Below are positions 26,041 to 33,644 of a stretch of DNA of 33,742 nucleotides, one piece after another. Where the stretch lies: contig QCRX01000008.1 in the NCBI GenBank assembly GCA_003209275.1, positions 1-33,742 on the forward strand. Reading direction: 5' to 3'. The DNA comes from Prochlorococcus sp. AG-463-P14. Its GTDB lineage: Bacteria; Cyanobacteriota; Cyanobacteriia; PCC-6307; Cyanobiaceae. Under the pieces are notes generated by a model. The model was not told where the DNA came from. It did no database searches and worked only from the letters and a program-made list of their open reading frames with translations. Numbering within the stretch: position 1 is the stretch's first letter; each line of letters begins with the position of its first letter. Position numbers and translations under genes: made by a program.

Positions 26041-26745
26041 ATGAGTGAATGGTGGCAGTGGTTACCTCAGCAGGAGACCGATAGTCTTGGATTCGCCGTA
26101 GTTGGTATCGGTCGCTTTGGGACCGCTGTTTGCCGTGAATTAATCAATAATGGTGCTGATGTCCTTGCTGTTGATTCATCTGAACGCGCGATAGAAGAAT
26201 TGCGTCAGCTGGAGCCGTCAATTGAGGCAAGGGTTGTGGATTCAACAGATGAGGAATCAATGAGAGCGGCGGGCGTTTTAGAAATGGGCACAGTGGTGGT
26301 TGGAATTAGTGAGCCAATCGAAGCAAGTATTACTACTACGTTAATTGCGAAGGACAGCGAGGGGAGTCGAGTTCGTCAAGTAATTGCTAGGGCTACTAGT
26401 GACTTACATGAAAAAATGTTGAAAAGAGTTGGTGCAGATCGGGTTGTTTTCCCATCCAGAATGCAGGGAGAACGTTTGGGTTTGGAGTTGATTCGTCCTA
26501 ACTTAATCGAGCGCCTTGAATTGGATGATCAAACAGGTATTGATGAGATTAAGGTCCCTGAAATATTTGTTGGACGTTCTTTGCGGGATCTAAATCTTCG
26601 GAAGAATTACATGGTTAATGTTTTAGCGGCTGGGCCAACAAAGCGATTAACGGTTAATCCACCGGCTACATATGTCTTGGAAAATGATCATGTATTAGTA
26701 GTTATGGGCTTAATGGAAGATCTCCAGAAACTTCCTCAAGTGTAA
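26041..26745 (+). CDS. ktrA: KtrA, RCK regulatory subunit of the potassium transporter
   Basis: KtrA is the cytoplasmic nucleotide-binding ring that gates KtrB. The 234-residue protein has an RCK_N domain with the Rossmann loop VGIGRFG (22-27 are GxGxxG) and an acidic residue at the end of the second strand (VLAVDSSE). An RCK_C domain follows from about residue 160 (IDEIKVPEIFVGRSLRDLNL, ENDHVLVVMG). ATP or ADP binding and cyclic-di-AMP binding in the RCK_C part are known for the family in other bacteria; the latter is not demonstrated here. It lies 23 bp after ktrB and 5 bp before anmK, so all three are likely on one transcript. Confidence 0.94.
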   Translation: MSEWWQWLPQQETDSLGFAVVGIGRFGTAVCRELINNGADVLAVDSSERAIEELRQLEPSIEARVVDSTDEESMRAAGVLEMGTVVVGISEPIEASITTTLIAKDSEGSRVRQVIARATSDLHEKMLKRVGADRVVFPSRMQGERLGLELIRPNLIERLELDDQTGIDEIKVPEIFVGRSLRDLNLRKNYMVNVLAAGPTKRLTVNPPATYVLENDHVLVVMGLMEDLQKLPQV

Positions 26746-26750
26746 AAGTT

Positions 26751-27890
26751 ATGCGTGTATTGGGGCTTATGAGTGGCACCAGTGCAGATGGAATAGATGC
26801 AGTTTTGGCTGAATTTTTAGGACCTCCAAATAAACCTAAATGGAAATTATTAAATCTGGCTTCTATTTCATACCCAGATAATTTGCGTCGACAAATAATT
26901 GCTGTATCTCAGGGGCTGAAGGTTTCTAGTAGTGATTGGTTAGATCTTGCTGAGGTGATTACAGAATTGCATGCAGAGGCCGCTAGAGATTGTGATCCTA
27001 AAGGCAGTTTTGAAATCATTGGTTGTCATGGACAAACGGTATGGCACCGTCCTCCTTCCAAGGATAGAAGAGGGGTTAGTTGGCAATTAATACAAGCTCC
27101 TTTGTTAGCGAAATTGCTTCAGAGGCCTGTTGTTCATGATTTTCGAGCAGCAGATTTATTAGCACATGGTCATGGCGCACCTTTAGTCCCGTTGCCAGAT
27201 GAAGCGCTGCTTGGCAGAGGTCAAGGCTGGAGAGGAGTTTTAAACCTTGGTGGTATTTCCAACCTCACGTTAATTCCTCCTTTAAGAGGCCCTGATAGTT
27301 CTACATGTGTTGTTGGTTGGGATTGTGGGCCAGGCAATAGTCTTATTGACTTAGCAATGCAAAGATTCTCCAAAGGTAAATTCTCGTGTGATGTGGATGG
27401 CTTAATTGCAGCTAGAGGATCTACACATTTACCTACGATTGAGAAATGGCTAAAAGAAGCTTTTTTCCAAATGCCACCTCCTAAATCAACTGGTCGTGAT
27501 CAGTTTGGGAATCAAGATCTTGAGAATCGATTGATAGATTTAGAAAGTTTTTCAACACCAGATATTATTTCCACAATCACTACTTTTACTGCAGCAATAA
27601 TTGCACAAGATTTAGAGAATTATTATTCTGCAAATCTTATTAGGCCTTTTGAATTGCTCATTGCTGGTGGAGGTTCTAAAAATCCAGTGATGATTCAAGA
27701 AATTGAAAGAAGATGCCTTGGTATTGCTGTTAAAAATATTCAGGAATATGGCATACCTTCGCAAGCTCGTGAGGCCCTTGCTTTCGGATTATTAGCTTGG
27801 TGGAATATCTTGAAATTCCCAGGAAATGCACCTTCTGTCACTGGCGCAGAGAGAGATTTAGTTCTTGGTATCAGAGTTATGCCTGCATAG
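26751..27890 (+). CDS. anmK: anhydro-N-acetylmuramic acid kinase
   Basis: AnmK phosphorylates and opens 1,6-anhydro-N-acetylmuramic acid, returning peptidoglycan turnover products to the cell. The 379-residue protein starts with the family signature LGLMSGTSADGIDAVLAEF. It continues with IGCHGQTVWHRP, DFRAADLLAHGHGAPLVP, NLGGISNLTLIP, WDCGPGNSLID and the late glycine-rich LLIAGGGSKNPVM, all typical of the ASKHA-fold enzyme. ATG 26751 lies five bases after the ktrA stop. No other murein-recycling gene is visible in the window, so it is either part of a scattered pathway or simply carried along in the ktr transcript. Confidence 0.95.
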   Translation: MRVLGLMSGTSADGIDAVLAEFLGPPNKPKWKLLNLASISYPDNLRRQIIAVSQGLKVSSSDWLDLAEVITELHAEAARDCDPKGSFEIIGCHGQTVWHRPPSKDRRGVSWQLIQAPLLAKLLQRPVVHDFRAADLLAHGHGAPLVPLPDEALLGRGQGWRGVLNLGGISNLTLIPPLRGPDSSTCVVGWDCGPGNSLIDLAMQRFSKGKFSCDVDGLIAARGSTHLPTIEKWLKEAFFQMPPPKSTGRDQFGNQDLENRLIDLESFSTPDIISTITTFTAAIIAQDLENYYSANLIRPFELLIAGGGSKNPVMIQEIERRCLGIAVKNIQEYGIPSQAREALAFGLLAWWNILKFPGNAPSVTGAERDLVLGIRVMPA

Positions 27891-27911
27891 CTGAGGTCTT
27901 TAATCTGTTTC

Positions 27912-28208
27912 TTAGTTCGGTCGGTAGAGCCTTAGGCGCCGAGGGGCTCCGCGTAAGCGTTTGGGTTGCTGGGTTTCGAGGGCATATCGAAAACCTTCAG
28001 TATTGGTTATAGAGGCAGCTACTTTCGATAAGTGGTCTTGTTCATATCGATTAACCCCTTCTTGAATTAAAACTTTTGCCATATTGCTTACTGTTCGAGA
28101 TTCTTTGCAAGCCAAATCTGCTAGGCGGCCACATAAGTCCTCAGGTAGTACTACTTGTACTCGCGGGGACTTGGGATTTCCGTTAGACGAGTTTTGACGG
28201 GTAGCCAC
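27912..28208 (-). CDS. ribbon-helix-helix (CopG-like) DNA-binding protein
   Basis: Residues about 15-50 (SPRVQVVLPEDLCGRLADLA, then ESRTVSNMAKVLIQEGVN) match a ribbon-helix-helix fold: a beta strand with alternating polar residues and then two helices. Such proteins bind DNA as dimers and often act as autoregulators or antitoxins. The C-terminal 35 residues are basic (QPKRLRGAPRRLRLYRPN). The likely start is GTG 28208 (MATRQ); a TTG at 28217 would add three residues. It converges with anmK across 21 bp and diverges from the basic 117-residue gene. No toxin partner is recognisable next to it. Confidence 0.75.
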   Translation of the reverse strand: MATRQNSSNGNPKSPRVQVVLPEDLCGRLADLACKESRTVSNMAKVLIQEGVNRYEQDHLSKVAASITNTEGFRYALETQQPKRLRGAPRRLRLYRPN

Positions 28209-28414
28209 GACCCACAAAAAGTATCAGGTAATAAATAGTGTACAGTGATATGCAAGGATAGTATCCATGACTATGTTGATTTTGGTATTGCAACCTGCGT
28301 TTCCGGGTGAAGTTTCAGAAATTTTGTCAGTCAATTTTTTTGATTGTTTTTCCAGTAAATCGCTCTAAAGGTTCGCTTTTGAAGGTCAAGTCAGCTCTAA
28401 GGATTGTTTGCTCT

Positions 28415-28768
28415 ATGACTAAACCCACTCTTCCTCGTTCAGCCCGAATCAAGGGATCTCGCGCCTCTACTCGAAGCATTAATACTTCTGAGAGTAGAAG
28501 TCGGACTCGTAGAACTAAAGAAAACAGTGATGTTTTAGTTTCTGCGGTTATAAGCACTTATTTGCTCACGCACCTTCACCATGTACTCCAACATGCTGAA
28601 TATGGCGCAGAGCAAGCTGGAAGACCTTCTCAAGCGGCTAATTTTGCGCAATTGCGGAAAGTGCTCTGTATGGATGCAAGGAGTATGAAAGATGCATCAG
28701 CTGCAGGTATGCATGATGAAGATGTTGGAAAGTTGTATCGCTCCAAAATCGGGCCAAAAGTTGCTTAG
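28415..28768 (+). CDS. basic hypothetical protein (117 aa)
   Basis: I do not recognise this protein. The first 35 residues are rich in Ser, Arg and Lys (ARIKGSRASTRSINTSESRS, then RTRRTKENSD) and look disordered and nucleic-acid friendly. The remainder is helical, with STYLLTHLHHVLQHAEYGAEQA and NFAQLRKVLCMDARSM, and a conserved-looking histidine cluster (HLHHVLQH). The frame is open back to 28307, but ATG 28415 is preferred because the upstream part is not protein-like. It lies 33 bp before the Nif11-like gene on the same strand and diverges from the RHH regulator. Confidence 0.65.
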   Translation: MTKPTLPRSARIKGSRASTRSINTSESRSRTRRTKENSDVLVSAVISTYLLTHLHHVLQHAEYGAEQAGRPSQAANFAQLRKVLCMDARSMKDASAAGMHDEDVGKLYRSKIGPKVA

Positions 28769-28801
28769 CAGAATATGGTTTGTGAAGCGTTTTAATTTCT
28801 T

Positions 28802-29032
28802 ATGGGCAGCAATGCTGCGCAGCTTTATAAGCGTATCAAGGAGGATCCAGAATTAACTCAGTCCTTGTTCCGCCAGGCTCTTCAGGATCCACAGGGTGCT
28901 CTGAAAAGCATTTGTGATCTTGGGATTAGTCTTGACTTGCCTGTAACTGCTAAAGAGGTCAAGGCTTATTTGTCCAGTATGGATGATTCAGATACCAAGC
29001 AATGGTTAATGAAAGCAAGGGGAGGGCTCTAA
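28802..29032 (+). CDS. Nif11-like leader-domain protein ending near a double glycine
   Basis: The 76-residue protein has the Nif11/N11P pattern: an N-terminal helix with YKRIKEDPELTQSLFRQAL, QDPQGALKSICDLGISLDLP, and an EVKAYLSSMDD helix. In marine picocyanobacteria this domain serves as the leader of prochlorosin and related lanthipeptide precursors, cut after a double glycine. Here the protein stops at ARGGL, so only one residue follows the GG and no cysteine-rich core exists. It may be a leader-only relative, a truncated precursor or a protein with another role. It starts at ATG 28802 and overlaps the convergent 56-residue gene by four bases. No LanM-like enzyme is in the window. Confidence 0.7.
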   Translation: MGSNAAQLYKRIKEDPELTQSLFRQALQDPQGALKSICDLGISLDLPVTAKEVKAYLSSMDDSDTKQWLMKARGGL

Positions 29033-29199
29033 GGATGATTTCCTTCTTTTAGTGGTCTTTGGACTTCCACTGGAGGGGATTGCTGGGTACCCCTTCTGTC
29101 GTAACCTCCTCCTCCAGCCAAACTCCAAAAGAACCAGTAACTCGGGATTGCCAAGCCTGCAGCTAAAACAAGCGCAGTAATTTGTTCCAGCCTCACCAT
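29029..29199 (-). CDS. 56-residue single-helix membrane protein
   Basis: The minus strand is open from ATG 29199 to TAG at 29029-29031. It encodes MVRLEQITALVLAAGLAIPS, then YWFFWSLAGGGG, then a polar Pro/Gln-rich tail ending GNHP. One membrane helix at about residues 7-27 with a short N-terminus and a 25-residue soluble tail is clear. The composition is far more protein-like than the other frames of this spacer. Its stop overlaps the end of the convergent Nif11-like gene. It resembles the many small thylakoid or plasma-membrane proteins of cyanobacteria, but I cannot assign it to a complex. Confidence 0.65.
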   Translation of the reverse strand: MVRLEQITALVLAAGLAIPSYWFFWSLAGGGGYDRRGTQQSPPVEVQRPLKEGNHP

Positions 29200-29279
29200 G
29201 ACTCTAGGTCCGGAATAGGTAATTTCAGTCTGTTCTTAGTTTGAACTTGGATGATGTACTTAATGGATGCTTTTCAATA

Positions 29280-31001
29280 GTGTTGCGACTTGATCGCGTT
29301 ACCAAGATATATCCCACTGGTGAGGTCTTGCGAGATATCACATGGGAAATTAAAGCTGGCGAGAGGATAGGTCTGGTTGGTGTCAATGGTGCTGGCAAAT
29401 CGACTCAGCTCAAAATCATTGCAGGCTTAGAAGAAGCGACTTCAGGAAATATTCTTCGCCAGGGAGATCCCAGCATTGCCTATCTAAAACAAGAATTTGA
29501 TGTTGATTTAACCAGAACGGTAAGAGAAGAGCTCTTTCAAGCTTTTGGAGATGCTGCAAATGTTTTATCCAAACAACGAAGTATTGAGAAGGAAATGGAG
29601 TCTGATAGAGCTTTAAAAGATCCAAATTACCTGGATAAGTTAATTAAGGATTTAGGAGGGCTTCAGAGTCGATTTGAAGCTTTACATGGCTACGAATTAG
29701 AAGCTCAAATCGAGAAACTTTTGCCAAAAATCGGTTTTATTTCAGAGGAAGCTGATAGATCTGTTGGTGATTTCTCAGGGGGCTGGCAAATGAGAATTGC
29801 TTTAGGAAAGATTCTCCTTCAGGATCCGAACTTATTGTTATTAGATGAGCCAACAAATCATCTTGATTTGAAAACGATTGAATGGCTAGAGGGATATTTA
29901 ATTTCCCAAACTGCAGCAATGGTTGTGATCAGTCATGATCGAACATTTCTTGATAAGATTTGCACTCATATTGTTAGTACTGAAAGAGGAATCTCGAGAA
30001 CATTTATTGGCAATTATACAGCACATCTTGAACAGAAAAGCCTAGAAAAAGTTGCTACTCAGGCAGCGTTTGACCGCCAACAAAAAGATTTAGCCACGCA
30101 GCAAGCTTACGTGGATCGCTTTCGTGCAAGTGCTACTCGAAGCACACAAGCAAAAAGTAGAGAGAAATTGCTTGATAAGGTTGAACGAATTGAGGCACCT
30201 CTGGAAGAATTAAACAATATTTCTTTTCAATTTCCTCCTGCACCCAGATCTGGAAAAGAGGTTGTGACTATTAAAAATTTAACTCATAGCTATGGCGAAA
30301 ATATTCTTTTTTTAGATGCCAATTTAGAGATTGAGCCAGGTGACCGTATTGCTTTTATTGGTCCAAATGGTGCTGGTAAATCAACTCTCTTGAGATTAAT
30401 TATAGGATTAGAGCAGCCAGACGAAGGGGTTACTTCTTTAGGGCCACACAATGTCCATGCAGGATATTTTGAGCAAAATCAAGCGGAAGCACTGGATCTT
30501 GATAAAAGTGTGATTGATACAATGTTTGCAGTAGTTTCTAATTGGACTCAGACACAAGTACGTTCAGTATTAGGAAGCTTTGGATTAAGTAAAGAAGCTG
30601 TCTTTAAAGAGGTGCGTCATCTTAGTGGTGGAGAGAAAGCAAGGTTGGCTCTTGCTCTTATGCTTGTCAAGCCATGTAATCTTTTGGTGCTTGATGAACC
30701 TACTAATCATCTAGATATCCCCTCAAAAGAAATGCTAGAAAATGCAATTAGAGAATATGAAGGTGCTGCATTAATAGTTTCTCATGATCGCTATTTCATT
30801 TCTCGGGTCGCTAATCGAATAGTTGAGTTACGCGATGGCGACTTAATTCTTTATAGAGGTGATTATAATTACTTTCTAGAGAAGAAATCCGAAGAAGCTA
30901 TTGCTGCAGCAGAACAACTTGATTTAGCTCAAAGAGAAGCAAAGCGATTGAGTAATAGAGATCGCCAACGCAAAAGAAAATCAAAAAGAAAAAATAAATA
31001 A
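29280..31001 (+). CDS. ABC-F family ATPase (Uup-like)
   Basis: ABC-F proteins have two ABC ATPase domains and no membrane part; they act on ribosomes or, for Uup, also affect transposon excision. The 573-residue protein has a first domain with Walker A GVNGAGKST, signature SGGWQMRIALG and Walker B LLLDEPTNHLD. A charged linker with RSTQAKSREKLLDKVERIE follows, then a second domain with GPNGAGKST, LSGGEKARLALAL and LLVLDEPTNHLD. It ends in a lysine/arginine-rich tail (RQRKRKSKRKNK). The start is taken as GTG 29280 (MLRLDRVTKIYPTG), because residues encoded from TTG 29241 to there look non-native. It converges with the HtrA gene. Confidence 0.92.
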   Translation: MLRLDRVTKIYPTGEVLRDITWEIKAGERIGLVGVNGAGKSTQLKIIAGLEEATSGNILRQGDPSIAYLKQEFDVDLTRTVREELFQAFGDAANVLSKQRSIEKEMESDRALKDPNYLDKLIKDLGGLQSRFEALHGYELEAQIEKLLPKIGFISEEADRSVGDFSGGWQMRIALGKILLQDPNLLLLDEPTNHLDLKTIEWLEGYLISQTAAMVVISHDRTFLDKICTHIVSTERGISRTFIGNYTAHLEQKSLEKVATQAAFDRQQKDLATQQAYVDRFRASATRSTQAKSREKLLDKVERIEAPLEELNNISFQFPPAPRSGKEVVTIKNLTHSYGENILFLDANLEIEPGDRIAFIGPNGAGKSTLLRLIIGLEQPDEGVTSLGPHNVHAGYFEQNQAEALDLDKSVIDTMFAVVSNWTQTQVRSVLGSFGLSKEAVFKEVRHLSGGEKARLALALMLVKPCNLLVLDEPTNHLDIPSKEMLENAIREYEGAALIVSHDRYFISRVANRIVELRDGDLILYRGDYNYFLEKKSEEAIAAAEQLDLAQREAKRLSNRDRQRKRKSKRKNK

Positions 31002-31078
31002 TGTGATATTGACTGATAAAAAAAATTAAGCCATATTTTTTCTAGATCAGCAATCCTTTTCAAACTTAATAATTAGTA

Positions 31079-32266
31079 TTAACCTCGTATAAAATTAGAC
31101 ATTTCTATAGGTGTAATAAATAGGTTTAATTTCTGACCGTTCCTAAGAATTTTGAAGTCAATAGATTGATTTACTTTATGCTTATTTATTTCTGTCACTA
31201 CATCAGCAGGACTTCGCATGATTTTTCCATCTATAGAAATAATCACATCGTTAACCTTGAGCCCACCTCGATCGGCGGGACCACCTCGAATAATGTCGCG
31301 AACTGCTGCGCCTCCTGTTAGGTAGTTGTTACTTTGATTTGATGATGCCGGTATGAGATTAACGCCAATCATTGGATGACTAGCTTTACCTTTATTCACT
31401 AGTTGCTTAGCTATTTGTCTAGCTCTATTAATTGGAATAGCGAAACCCAAGCCTGCTCCAGGTCCAGAGCGAACAAGAGTATTTATTCCAATCACCTCCC
31501 CTTCAGAATTTAAGAGCGGTCCGCCAGAGTTCCCAGGATTAATAGCTGCATCAGTTTGAATGAGATCTAGTCTTTTCCCTGAGATTCCAAGTTGAGCAAC
31601 ATTTCTGTTTAGATTGCTAATAATTCCTAGGGTTACGGTGTTTTCTAGACCAAAGGGGTTGCCAACCGCTATTGCCCAATCTCCTACACGAATTTTGTCA
31701 GAATTACCTAAGGTAGCAGTGGGCCAAGGACCTGTTTGTCGAAGTTGAATTACGGCTAAATCAGTGAGTGAGTCAAGTCCTATAAGCCTGCCTGGGATTC
31801 TCCTTCCATCTGACATTCCAACTATGAGATGGTCTGATTTTTCAACGACATGTGCATTAGTTAGAACCAGGCCCTCTGGTGAGTAGATAACACCACTACC
31901 TTGACCTTCTTCAATTCTTGAACGAGGGATATTGAATCCATCTAGACCAAAGAAATCTTGAAAGTAAGGATCTATAAATAATCCGCTTGGGAAGCGATTA
32001 TTTCTTTTGGAAATGATGGTTCTTCGTGTCTCTATTGTCACGACAGCAGGGCCACTACGTGCGACTGCGTCAGCAACAAAAGATTGTTTGCGAGGTGTAA
32101 CTTTTAATAAGTTTCCATTCAACTGTTTTGTTGTCACTCCCTCAATGGCATGTGGAAAGAACAATCCACTGCCGAATAACAAAATCAAAGTAAATGTTTT
32201 GGTTAGACATTGTCCTTTGGCTAACCATTGAGAAATTTCTTTGAGTTTTTGAGTTAACTCATTCAT
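31079..32266 (-). CDS. HtrA/Deg family serine protease (S1C) with PDZ domain
   Basis: This is a periplasmic or lumenal quality-control protease. The 395-residue protein starts with a short cytoplasmic part and a hydrophobic signal/anchor segment (TKTFTLILLFGSGLFF, about 22-37). The trypsin-like domain has the triad His139 (TNAHVV), Asp169 (SLTDLAVI) and Ser247 (GNSGGPL). A single PDZ domain follows from about residue 295 (MIGVNLIPA, GGPADRGGLKVNDVIISIDG), as in the HhoA, HhoB and HtrA proteins of Synechocystis; which of these is the orthologue cannot be said. It begins at ATG 32266 and points toward the ABC-F gene; the 77-bp spacer holds no convincing terminator. Confidence 0.94.
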   Translation of the reverse strand: MNELTQKLKEISQWLAKGQCLTKTFTLILLFGSGLFFPHAIEGVTTKQLNGNLLKVTPRKQSFVADAVARSGPAVVTIETRRTIISKRNNRFPSGLFIDPYFQDFFGLDGFNIPRSRIEEGQGSGVIYSPEGLVLTNAHVVEKSDHLIVGMSDGRRIPGRLIGLDSLTDLAVIQLRQTGPWPTATLGNSDKIRVGDWAIAVGNPFGLENTVTLGIISNLNRNVAQLGISGKRLDLIQTDAAINPGNSGGPLLNSEGEVIGINTLVRSGPGAGLGFAIPINRARQIAKQLVNKGKASHPMIGVNLIPASSNQSNNYLTGGAAVRDIIRGGPADRGGLKVNDVIISIDGKIMRSPADVVTEINKHKVNQSIDFKILRNGQKLNLFITPIEMSNFIRG

Positions 32267-32586
32267 GGATTGCGTGAGAATTCATTATCCAAATGGCTCT
32301 ATTCAGTATTACTTTAGGAATTAAGAGTAAAAAACATTAGTTTGTGCAAGCTTAAGCTACCTTTTTATCTGTTAGGGCATTAGCTTTGAGCTGAGCTGAT
32401 GAAAGCTCACTATGAATAATTGCGACAACTCTATTTGCTGCTTTCCTCCCTAAATCCCTGTGATAGGAGAGATGACCATTTCAGGTCTATACCTAGAGCT
32501 TTTCGCAATTTTTGGCCTGGGCAAGCAATGATGAATGCAATTGTTTCTTTAGTTCGAACGTCTTCACTACTCCGTAAATAGTTGTC
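32267..32586. other. 320-bp gene-free stretch between the protease gene and the DUF2973 gene
   Basis: This divergent region must contain promoters for the protease (leftward) and the DUF2973 gene (rightward). A hairpin with arms TGAGCT (32387-32392) and AGCTCA (32404-32409) is present. A 19-codon frame (32472-32531, MTISGLYLELFAIFGLGKQ) is preceded by AGGAGAG, but it is too short to call as a gene. No tRNA or terminator was recognised. Confidence 0.6.
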
Positions 32587-32862
32587 ATGTTGAGCTCTCT
32601 ATTCCCTTTTATATATGGCGTTGCAGTGATATTGCTGCTTTGGCAAGCCTTTCGTGTGATGGGTAGTGGCTTTCAGGGTGCGCCAACATTTAGGAAATCT
32701 TCCTCGAACGCCAAGAAAATTGATGAGGACCGCACTGGGAAATTAACCATTCATCCTGAGCTTTTAGATCAAGAAGGACGTATTACTGATGAGGAGTTGC
32801 TTACAGTTCGTTTCTCGGAGGATTGCGACCCTCCACAGTCTGCGGAAACCTCAGCTGAATAA
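32587..32862 (+). CDS. DUF2973 membrane-anchored protein
   Basis: This is a 91-residue protein with one N-terminal membrane helix (LFPFIYGVAVILLLWQAFRV, about 5-24) and a soluble tail. The tail segment GKLTIHPELLDQEGRITDEE, followed by LLTVRF, is the DUF2973 signature found in cyanobacteria. Function is unknown. The last residues are acidic and Ser/Pro-rich. It starts at ATG 32587; no clear ribosome-binding site precedes it. The next gene starts 58 bp later on the same strand and is preceded by a good ribosome-binding site, so the pair is probably one transcript. Confidence 0.85.
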   Translation: MLSSLFPFIYGVAVILLLWQAFRVMGSGFQGAPTFRKSSSNAKKIDEDRTGKLTIHPELLDQEGRITDEELLTVRFSEDCDPPQSAETSAE

Positions 32863-32920
32863 GTTGGTTGGTGATGTGTTCAAGGCTGAAAATTCATTTG
32901 AATCGCAAGAGGAGTAACTG

Positions 32921-33304
32921 GTGGATCAAAGAACACGAATCGTTGTTGCAGTTCTCAAAACTGTGAAGCTTCCTCCAAGATTTCGCTTGCGTCTCTTGAA
33001 GGAAGATCCTATTCGACTTGAATTAAGCCTCACTCCTTCCTATGGGAAAAACCCCATTCAAGTTGGTTTAGTTGAGTCTTTAGATTTGGTGGCCAGGCGC
33101 GATAGAGAAGGCCGAATACCTCGGGATTTGCAGGGCACTTGGGATTGGACTGTGAGGCATGGGAAAGTCAGTACAGGTGGTTGGAACCCTTATTTGAAAG
33201 AAGCCCTTCAGACCATGTTTGAGACGGGTCTGCCAGCGATCATTTACGAGGAATTAACTGGTGAGGATTATCACCCTGTTGATGGTGCAAAGCATGTGCG
33301 TTGA
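32921..33304 (+). CDS. conserved-looking hypothetical protein (127 aa)
   Basis: I do not recognise a named family. The GTG start at 32921 has a clear ribosome-binding site (GAGGAG) about seven bases upstream, which decides the start. The protein is soluble and mixed alpha/beta with VVAVLKTVKLPPRFRLRLL at the N-terminus, then ELSLTPSYGKNPIQVGLVES and DLQGTWDWTVRHGKVSTGGW. It ends GEDYHPVDGAKHVR. The aromatic WDWTVRHGK segment looks like a conserved core. It lies between the DUF2973 gene and hli, a neighbourhood that hints at a thylakoid or stress role, but only by association. Confidence 0.75.
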   Translation: MDQRTRIVVAVLKTVKLPPRFRLRLLKEDPIRLELSLTPSYGKNPIQVGLVESLDLVARRDREGRIPRDLQGTWDWTVRHGKVSTGGWNPYLKEALQTMFETGLPAIIYEELTGEDYHPVDGAKHVR

Positions 33305-33461
33305 GTTACAGATTGTTCTTTAGCTGTCTACGTTTCGCCAAGAAATTGGGTCTTCAGAGCTTCTGTGTGATGAAAGCCGGTTTTTGGGCTGAACCTTTTG
33401 GTTCGTGTTAGTGCAAAAAATATCTATGATTTATTAGAATAGTTGTGTTCGTAACCCTTTC

Positions 33462-33608
33462 ATGTCTGACAACCTTCAGCCACGTTTTGGTTTTGTTGAT
33501 TTTGCGGAGACCTGGAATGGTCGCTTGGCAATGTTGGGAATTGTGATCGGTCTGAGCACAGAACTTCTTACCGGCCAGGGAATTCTTGTTCAGATGGGAC
33601 TCGGTTGA
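33462..33608 (+). CDS. hli: high-light-inducible protein (Hli, chlorophyll a/b-binding-like)
   Basis: An ATG at 33462 opens a 48-residue frame ending TGA at 33606-33608: MSDNLQPRFGFVDFAETWNG, then RLAMLGIVIGLSTELLTGQG, then ILVQMGLG. It has the single membrane helix and chlorophyll-binding motif ExxNGR (Glu16, Asn19, Arg21) of Hli/Scp proteins, with the conserved TGQGIL tail. Hli proteins bind chlorophyll and carotenoid and protect photosystem II assembly intermediates under excess light. Many copies exist in Prochlorococcus genomes. The 157-bp upstream spacer contains a possible -10 element (TATGAT at 33425-33430) and probably its stress-responsive promoter. An AT-rich hairpin follows. Confidence 0.93.
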   Translation: MSDNLQPRFGFVDFAETWNGRLAMLGIVIGLSTELLTGQGILVQMGLG

Positions 33609-33618
33609 ATTAGGCTGA

Positions 33619-33644
33619 AAAGAAAAAATAACTATTTTTTCTTT
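33619..33644 (+). terminator. AT-rich hairpin after hli, possible terminator
   Basis: The arms AAAGAAAAAATA and TATTTTTTCTTT pair fully around AC; the two innermost pairs probably open to give a four-base loop. The T-rich right arm could serve as the U-tract. Stems made almost only of A and T are weak, so termination is plausible but not certain. It lies ten bases after the hli stop. Confidence 0.45.

Noticed and set aside
28267-28368. 33-codon plus-strand frame starting MTMLILVLQPAF
   Set aside because: Short, no ribosome-binding site, and it overlaps the probable leader of the 117-residue gene; no independent support.
31002-31078. AT-rich spacer between the convergent ABC-F and protease genes considered as a bidirectional terminator
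   Set aside because: The A-run and T-run pair for only a few bases before mismatching; no stable stem is visible.
32540-32580. TAGTTCGAACG segment considered as a tRNA T-arm
   Set aside because: No acceptor, D or anticodon stems can be built around it.
33391-33404. GAACC-TTTT-GGTTC hairpin between the 127-residue gene and hli
   Set aside because: Only five base pairs with no following T-run; too weak to call as terminator or operator.
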